Assembly (NCBI GenBank): GCA_947574135.1
Contig: CANPIM010000026.1
Span: 1 to 43,848 of the forward strand
DNA length: 43,848 bases
From: an uncultured Lachnospiraceae bacterium
Lineage (GTDB): Bacteria; Bacillota; Clostridia; Lachnospirales; Lachnospiraceae
Direction of reading: 5' to 3'
Shown here: positions 40,774-43,848 of the stretch, one piece after another
How the letters are laid out: the number at the start of each line of letters is the position of its first letter
How positions within the stretch are numbered: position 1 is the first letter of the stretch
Made by a program: the position numbers and the translations under genes
The notes under the pieces: generated by a model
What the model was told of the DNA's origin: nothing
What the model saw: only the letters and a program-made list of their open reading frames with translations
Databases searched by the model: none

Positions 40774-42276
40774 ATGCCAGAGTATAAACGGATAATTTCC
40801 TATATTTATACCTATGAGGAGGGAGAACGAAAGGGAAACACCGGCTTTGTAAAGGCAGAAGTAAGAGACAGAGAATGTAAGATTACCATTCAGCTGAAAA
40901 AGAATCCACAGGAGCAGACCTCCTACAAAGCATATCTCTTTGCAGAGCGGGACGATAAAATAGAAGGAATTTTTCTGGGAAGGCTAGGTCCGGAGGGCAC
41001 TGGTATGTTATGGAAGGGAAAGCTTTCTCTGGACCAGATAAAAGGCATAGCCGCTACTCTGGAGGATACAGGCGGTATCCTGATAGAGGGGCCAAAACAA
41101 CAGAAATATGCCTCACAGTGGGAGGACAATCTTGTAAATGTGGACAGCTTTCACATATATGAGGAATCGGAGGTAATCGAAGAAAAATCGGGAGAGCCCA
41201 TAGAAACTGCAAAAAGGCCTGATGAGTGGAAAGAGGAGCTGGAAAACCTGGAAGAGCCCATAGAAGCTGCAAAAGGGTCTGATGAGCGAAAAGAGGAGCT
41301 GGAAAACCAGGGAGAGCCCATAGAAGCTGCAAAAAGGCCTGATGAGTGGAAAGAGGAGTTGAAAAAACCGGGAGAGCCCGTAGAAGCTGCAAAAGGGTCT
41401 GATGAGCGAAAAGAGGAGCTGGAAAACCTGGGAAAGCCAGAGACCCTGGAGAGGTCTGAAGAACTGATAAAAGCTTCGGAAAATCCGGAAGAACCGATAA
41501 AAGCTTCGGAAAATCCGGAAAAACTGCAAGAGCCGATAAAGATTTCGGAAAATTTGGAAGAACCCATAAAGGCTGCAAAAAATCCGGAAGAACCGCCAGA
41601 ACCCGTAAAGGTTATGGAAAATTTGGAAGAACCCATAAAGGCTGCGGAAATACCGGAGTCAGAGAAAAGCCGGGAGGAAGAACCTCTGCAAAGGGATGTA
41701 ATGCGAAAGGTGGCGGAAATGGTGGCTGGATCCCAACGGCCAGGGACAGTAGACGTGGCTGAAAAATCAGGAACAACGGAGATGCCTGCAATGGCAGACC
41801 TGAGGGAAACCATGGAAACGCCACAGGAAGCGGCTACCGCCTCTCGAATGAGCGCTCAGTCTATGGAGGGTGCACAGCAAAGGGAGGATACAGGGAAGAG
41901 AGTGGATACCCGCCAGGAGAAATGGGAGTATTTGGTTCGCCATTTTCCGGTACAGCAGCTATACCAGAGTGGGAAGCCTCCCATGGCTTGCATTCGCATT
42001 GGCCCCAGAGATTTGCAGCGATTGCCCAGGGGAAGCTGGGTGCTTGGGAATAACAGCTTTTTACTCCACGGATATTACCAGTTTCGCCATTTGCTTTTGT
42101 GCAGGCAGGAGCAGGAGGGAAAAGTGGTATTTTACCTGGGAGTGCCAGGAATATACAGTGAAAAAGAGGAAATGATGGCAGAGCTTTTTGGCTTTGAAGA
42201 GTTTCGAAGAAGCAGAGGGCCAGGAAATAGAAATGGAAATTTTGGGTACTGGTTTCGCAGGGTTGAGGAAGTATAA
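40774..42276 (+). CDS. Repeat-containing protein of unknown function (DUF6128-like ends)
   Basis: A 500-residue cytoplasmic protein. Residues 1-115 form a beta-rich domain (YKRIISYIYTYEEGERKGNTGFVKAEV). Residues 140-220 are four copies of a 20-residue repeat with EPIEAAKRPDEWKEELEN as core, followed by shorter EPIKASENPE repeats to about 297. The C-terminal 110 residues (PPMACIRIGPRDLQRLPRGSWVLGNNSFLLHGYYQFRHLL) form a second conserved domain. The ends resemble a Lachnospiraceae family I believe is DUF6128; its function is unknown. It lies between rsmA and the deaminase gene and stops 2 bp before it. Confidence 0.75.
   Translation: MPEYKRIISYIYTYEEGERKGNTGFVKAEVRDRECKITIQLKKNPQEQTSYKAYLFAERDDKIEGIFLGRLGPEGTGMLWKGKLSLDQIKGIAATLEDTGGILIEGPKQQKYASQWEDNLVNVDSFHIYEESEVIEEKSGEPIETAKRPDEWKEELENLEEPIEAAKGSDERKEELENQGEPIEAAKRPDEWKEELKKPGEPVEAAKGSDERKEELENLGKPETLERSEELIKASENPEEPIKASENPEKLQEPIKISENLEEPIKAAKNPEEPPEPVKVMENLEEPIKAAEIPESEKSREEEPLQRDVMRKVAEMVAGSQRPGTVDVAEKSGTTEMPAMADLRETMETPQEAATASRMSAQSMEGAQQREDTGKRVDTRQEKWEYLVRHFPVQQLYQSGKPPMACIRIGPRDLQRLPRGSWVLGNNSFLLHGYYQFRHLLLCRQEQEGKVVFYLGVPGIYSEKEEMMAELFGFEEFRRSRGPGNRNGNFGYWFRRVEEV
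41194..41433 (+). repeat. 60-bp tandem repeat (four units)
   Basis: Four contiguous 60-bp units starting at 41194, 41254, 41314 and 41374 keep phase with the reading frame, so each adds 20 residues. Units 1 and 3 agree at one codon set (GATGAGTGG), 2 and 4 at another (GATGAGCGA), suggesting duplication of a 120-bp pair. Confidence 0.9.
41458..41655 (+). repeat. 30-36-bp degenerate tandem repeats
   Basis: Two nearly identical 30-bp units at 41458 and 41488, differing at one base, are followed by diverged 30-42-bp versions (AARNPEEP- and ENLEEPIK-coding). They continue the same low-complexity part of the protein. Confidence 0.75.
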
Positions 42277-42278
42277 AA

Positions 42279-42752
42279 ATGACAGCAGATGAGAGATTTA
42301 TGAAAGAGGCAATCCGACAGGCCAAGAAGGCAGGGGAGCGGGAGGAGGTTCCCATTGGCTGCGTGATTGTCAGGGATGAACGGATTATAGCACGAGGGTA
42401 CAACCGGAGGAATACAGATAAAAGTGCATTGGCTCACGCAGAGCTATTAGCCATTGGAAGGGCGAGTAAAAAAACGGGGGACTGGCGTTTGGAGGATTGC
42501 ACTCTGTATGTTACCCTGGAGCCCTGCCAGATGTGTGCAGGAGCAATCGTGCAGGCCCGGATGGGACGGGTGGTTATTGGCAGCATGAATCCCAAGGCCG
42601 GATGTGCAGGATCCATTATAAACCTGCTGGAGATGGAACAATTTAATCATCAGGTCCAGGTGGAGCGGGGTGTTCTTAAGGAAGAATGCGGGGAGCTATT
42701 GACGGAGTTTTTTCGGCGCCTGCGTATTCGGAAAAGGGGAGAGATATGCTGA
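42279..42752 (+). CDS. tadA: tRNA-specific adenosine-34 deaminase
   Basis: A 157-residue zinc deaminase that converts A34 to inosine in tRNA-Arg(ACG). The HAE motif (LAHAELLAI) and PCQMC (LEPCQMCAGAI) hold the zinc and catalytic glutamate. The C-terminal GSIINLL and EEC segments agree with the family. It overlaps the next gene and follows the repeat protein by 2 bp. In Bacillus the yaaJ deaminase is next to the SRP RNA gene, as it nearly is here. Confidence 0.94.
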   Translation: MTADERFMKEAIRQAKKAGEREEVPIGCVIVRDERIIARGYNRRNTDKSALAHAELLAIGRASKKTGDWRLEDCTLYVTLEPCQMCAGAIVQARMGRVVIGSMNPKAGCAGSIINLLEMEQFNHQVQVERGVLKEECGELLTEFFRRLRIRKRGEIC

Positions 42753-43342
42753 CAGCCATTGAAAAGAGAAGAAGCATTCGAAAGTATAAGGAAACTCCTG
42801 TTTCCAGAGAGCTGTTAGAGGAAATTTTAAGGGCTGGGATGCTTGCGCCCTCTTCCAAGAATCGCCAGCCCTGGAAATTTGTTGTTACCACAGGAGCAGC
42901 AAAGAGGGATGGGTTGGCGGCCATGAAGAAGGGGCTGGAGAGGGAGAAGGTTTCCCCTCTGCTTCCGGAGAGCGGCTGTCATTTGGCAGGAGCCTATCAT
43001 ACCCTGGAGATTATGGGGCAGGCTCCCGTTATTGTCTGGATAGTTAATCCCCTGGGTCTGGATATCCATAAGGTCCTGGACCCGGAGGAACGCATTTATG
43101 AGATCTGTAATGCGCAGTCTGTAGGTGCAGCTATAGAAAATATGACGCTGGCTGCAGAAGAATTGGGATTGGGAAGCTTATGGATCTGTGATATTTATTT
43201 TGCATATGAGGAATTGCAGCAATGGCTTGGGGAAGAGGGAGAATTGATAGCGGCACTGGCCATAGGCTATGGTGACGAGGAGCCTGATAAAAGACCACGA
43301 AAGGCTGTGGAGACCGTAATTGCGTGGAGAGATGGAGACTGA
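42746..43342 (+). CDS. Nitroreductase family protein
   Basis: A 198-residue FMN-dependent oxidoreductase-like protein. The N-terminal RRSIRKYKETPV and the FMN-contacting APSSKNRQPWKFVV are typical. The NAQSVGAAIENMTLAAEELGLGSLWI stretch is the conserved middle helix. Substrate is unknown. The start ATG 42746 follows GGGGAGAG and overlaps the deaminase stop by 7 bp, so the two are co-expressed. Confidence 0.88.
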   Translation: MLTAIEKRRSIRKYKETPVSRELLEEILRAGMLAPSSKNRQPWKFVVTTGAAKRDGLAAMKKGLEREKVSPLLPESGCHLAGAYHTLEIMGQAPVIVWIVNPLGLDIHKVLDPEERIYEICNAQSVGAAIENMTLAAEELGLGSLWICDIYFAYEELQQWLGEEGELIAALAIGYGDEEPDKRPRKAVETVIAWRDGD

Positions 43343-43364
43343 GGGATTAGAGCTTAAGATTAGG

Positions 43365-43440
43365 ATTGGTTTAGAATTGGGACAGGATTGGCTTGGAATT
43401 AGAATTGGTTTAGAATTGGGACAGGATTGGCTTGGAATAG
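43365..43440 (+). repeat. 39-bp direct repeat, two copies
   Basis: Two nearly identical 39-bp units start at 43365 and 43404, and shorter GGATTGG/GAATTGG pieces are found inside them. They lie between the nitroreductase stop and the SRP RNA promoter. There is no sign of a CRISPR spacer pattern. Confidence 0.85.
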
Positions 43441-43453
43441 GGACAGAAAATAA

Positions 43454-43482
43454 TTGACAAAGAATTAAAATTTCGTTATACT
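43454..43482 (+). promoter_or_regulatory. Promoter of SRP RNA
   Basis: A perfect TTGACA (43454-43459) and TATACT (43477-43482) with a 17-bp spacer. The start would be near 43489, upstream of the mature RNA, implying 5' processing. Confidence 0.8.
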
Positions 43483-43513
43483 GAAATCCTAGTCTTAATG
43501 GTAGGTTTAAAAT

Positions 43514-43780
43514 TTCCGCGCAGCCGGGGAGTTGGCGGTGCCCTGTACCTGCAATCCGCCATAGCAGGGGTGATATCTTGCTTCGGGCGAAAGGATATAA
43601 AGCTGCCCTTTGCAAGTGACATTGACGTCTGGGTCCTACGCAACAGAACTCTATGAACCGAGTCAGGTCAGGAATGAAGCAGCTCTAAGTAGAACCTTTT
43701 GTGTGCCGTAGGGGAGCCTGGGCTGAGTTAACTACAAAGGTAACGTATATGTCCCTCGTTCAACGTAAGATGCGCGGATT
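43514..43780 (+). ncRNA. Signal recognition particle RNA, large Bacillus type
   Basis: The sequence has the Alu-like 5' region (GGTGCCCTGTACCTGCAATCCGCC area) and the S-domain core (GTCAGGTCAGGAATGAAGCAGC). Outer ends CCGCGC (43516-43521) and GCGCGG (43772-43777) pair, closing a roughly 265-nt molecule. This is the large SRP RNA of spore-forming Firmicutes, which binds Ffh to target membrane proteins. The exact ends are estimates. Confidence 0.87.
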
Positions 43781-43793
43781 AAAAATAAAAAAT

Positions 43794-43848
43794 GGAGAGT
43801 TATCGAAGCGGTCATAACGAGCTGCACTCGAAATGCAGTTGTCCTTTA
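43794..43848 (+). tRNA. tRNA-Ser(CGA), 5' part
   Basis: Acceptor strand GGAGAGT, a D arm, then CTGCA-CTCGAAA-TGCAG give anticodon CGA, serine. The long variable arm and 3' half fall beyond the window. Confidence 0.85.

Noticed and set aside
41194..41655. CRISPR array
   Set aside because: The repeats are contiguous and in the reading frame, without unique spacers or cas genes.
43365..43440. CRISPR or attachment site
   Set aside because: Two adjoining copies without spacers, integrase gene or tRNA overlap.

Overview
The window (about 43.8 kb, roughly 50% GC, dense genes with strong GGAGG-type ribosome sites) looks like a chromosomal segment of a spore-forming anaerobic Firmicute, most probably a Lachnospiraceae member. 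The clues are sporulation genes (spmA, spmB, cotJ, bofA, a LysM/GH18 germination-type lysin), a Gram-positive Met T-box leader, a Bacillus-type large SRP RNA, meso-diaminopimelate dehydrogenase, and a Tad pilus locus with the accessory proteins (DUF5702, DUF6382-FHA) I associate with that family. No insertion sequence, prophage or CRISPR array is visible.

Layout. 1-3.1 kb: the 3' end of tRNA-Phe, ddh with a structured leader, then a MarR regulator/MATE efflux pair read leftwards. 3.2-9.0 kb: a housekeeping run (Orn/Lys/Arg decarboxylase, guanylate-kinase-like protein, holB, ricT, trmN6-like, rsmI), followed by an abrB-type regulator in reverse. 9.4-11.3 kb: spmA, and a cotJ operon in which cotJA and cotJB are one open reading frame. 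11.6-17.0 kb: an MBL-fold hydrolase, a membrane AraC-type sensor-regulator, and a TRAP transporter whose substrate-binding gene is reduced to a 3' fragment. 17.2-24.2 kb: zinc-ribbon membrane protein, uridine phosphorylase, spmB, LysM-GH18 lysin, recQ, tRNA-Ala, an SPL-type radical SAM protein and a second MarR regulator. 24.2-28.7 kb: a DUF885 lipoprotein/anchored peptidase-like protein and T-box-controlled metG. 28.8-29.4 kb: DUF2508 protein and bofA. 29.4-38.9 kb: a complete Tad/Flp pilus operon with two prepilin peptidases, ending in an FHA protein. 39.0-43.8 kb: tatD, rsmA, a repeat-rich protein of unknown function, tadA (tRNA deaminase), a nitroreductase, SRP RNA and the start of tRNA-Ser.

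Taken together, the housekeeping genes (decarboxylase, holB, ricT, trmN6, rsmI, abrB, metG, tatD, rsmA, DUF2508, bofA, tadA, SRP RNA) are the same set that lies near the origin in Bacillus subtilis as the yaa/yab cluster, but here split and interleaved with sporulation, transport and pilus modules. The most unusual points are the CotJA-CotJB fusion, the TadC-like platform protein carrying an Ig-like ectodomain, a TadE-like pseudopilin with two zinc-ribbon-like tails, the structured leader of ddh, the palindromic leader of the Tad operon, the decayed TRAP binding-protein gene, and the 60-bp minisatellite inside the unknown protein at 40.8-42.3 kb.
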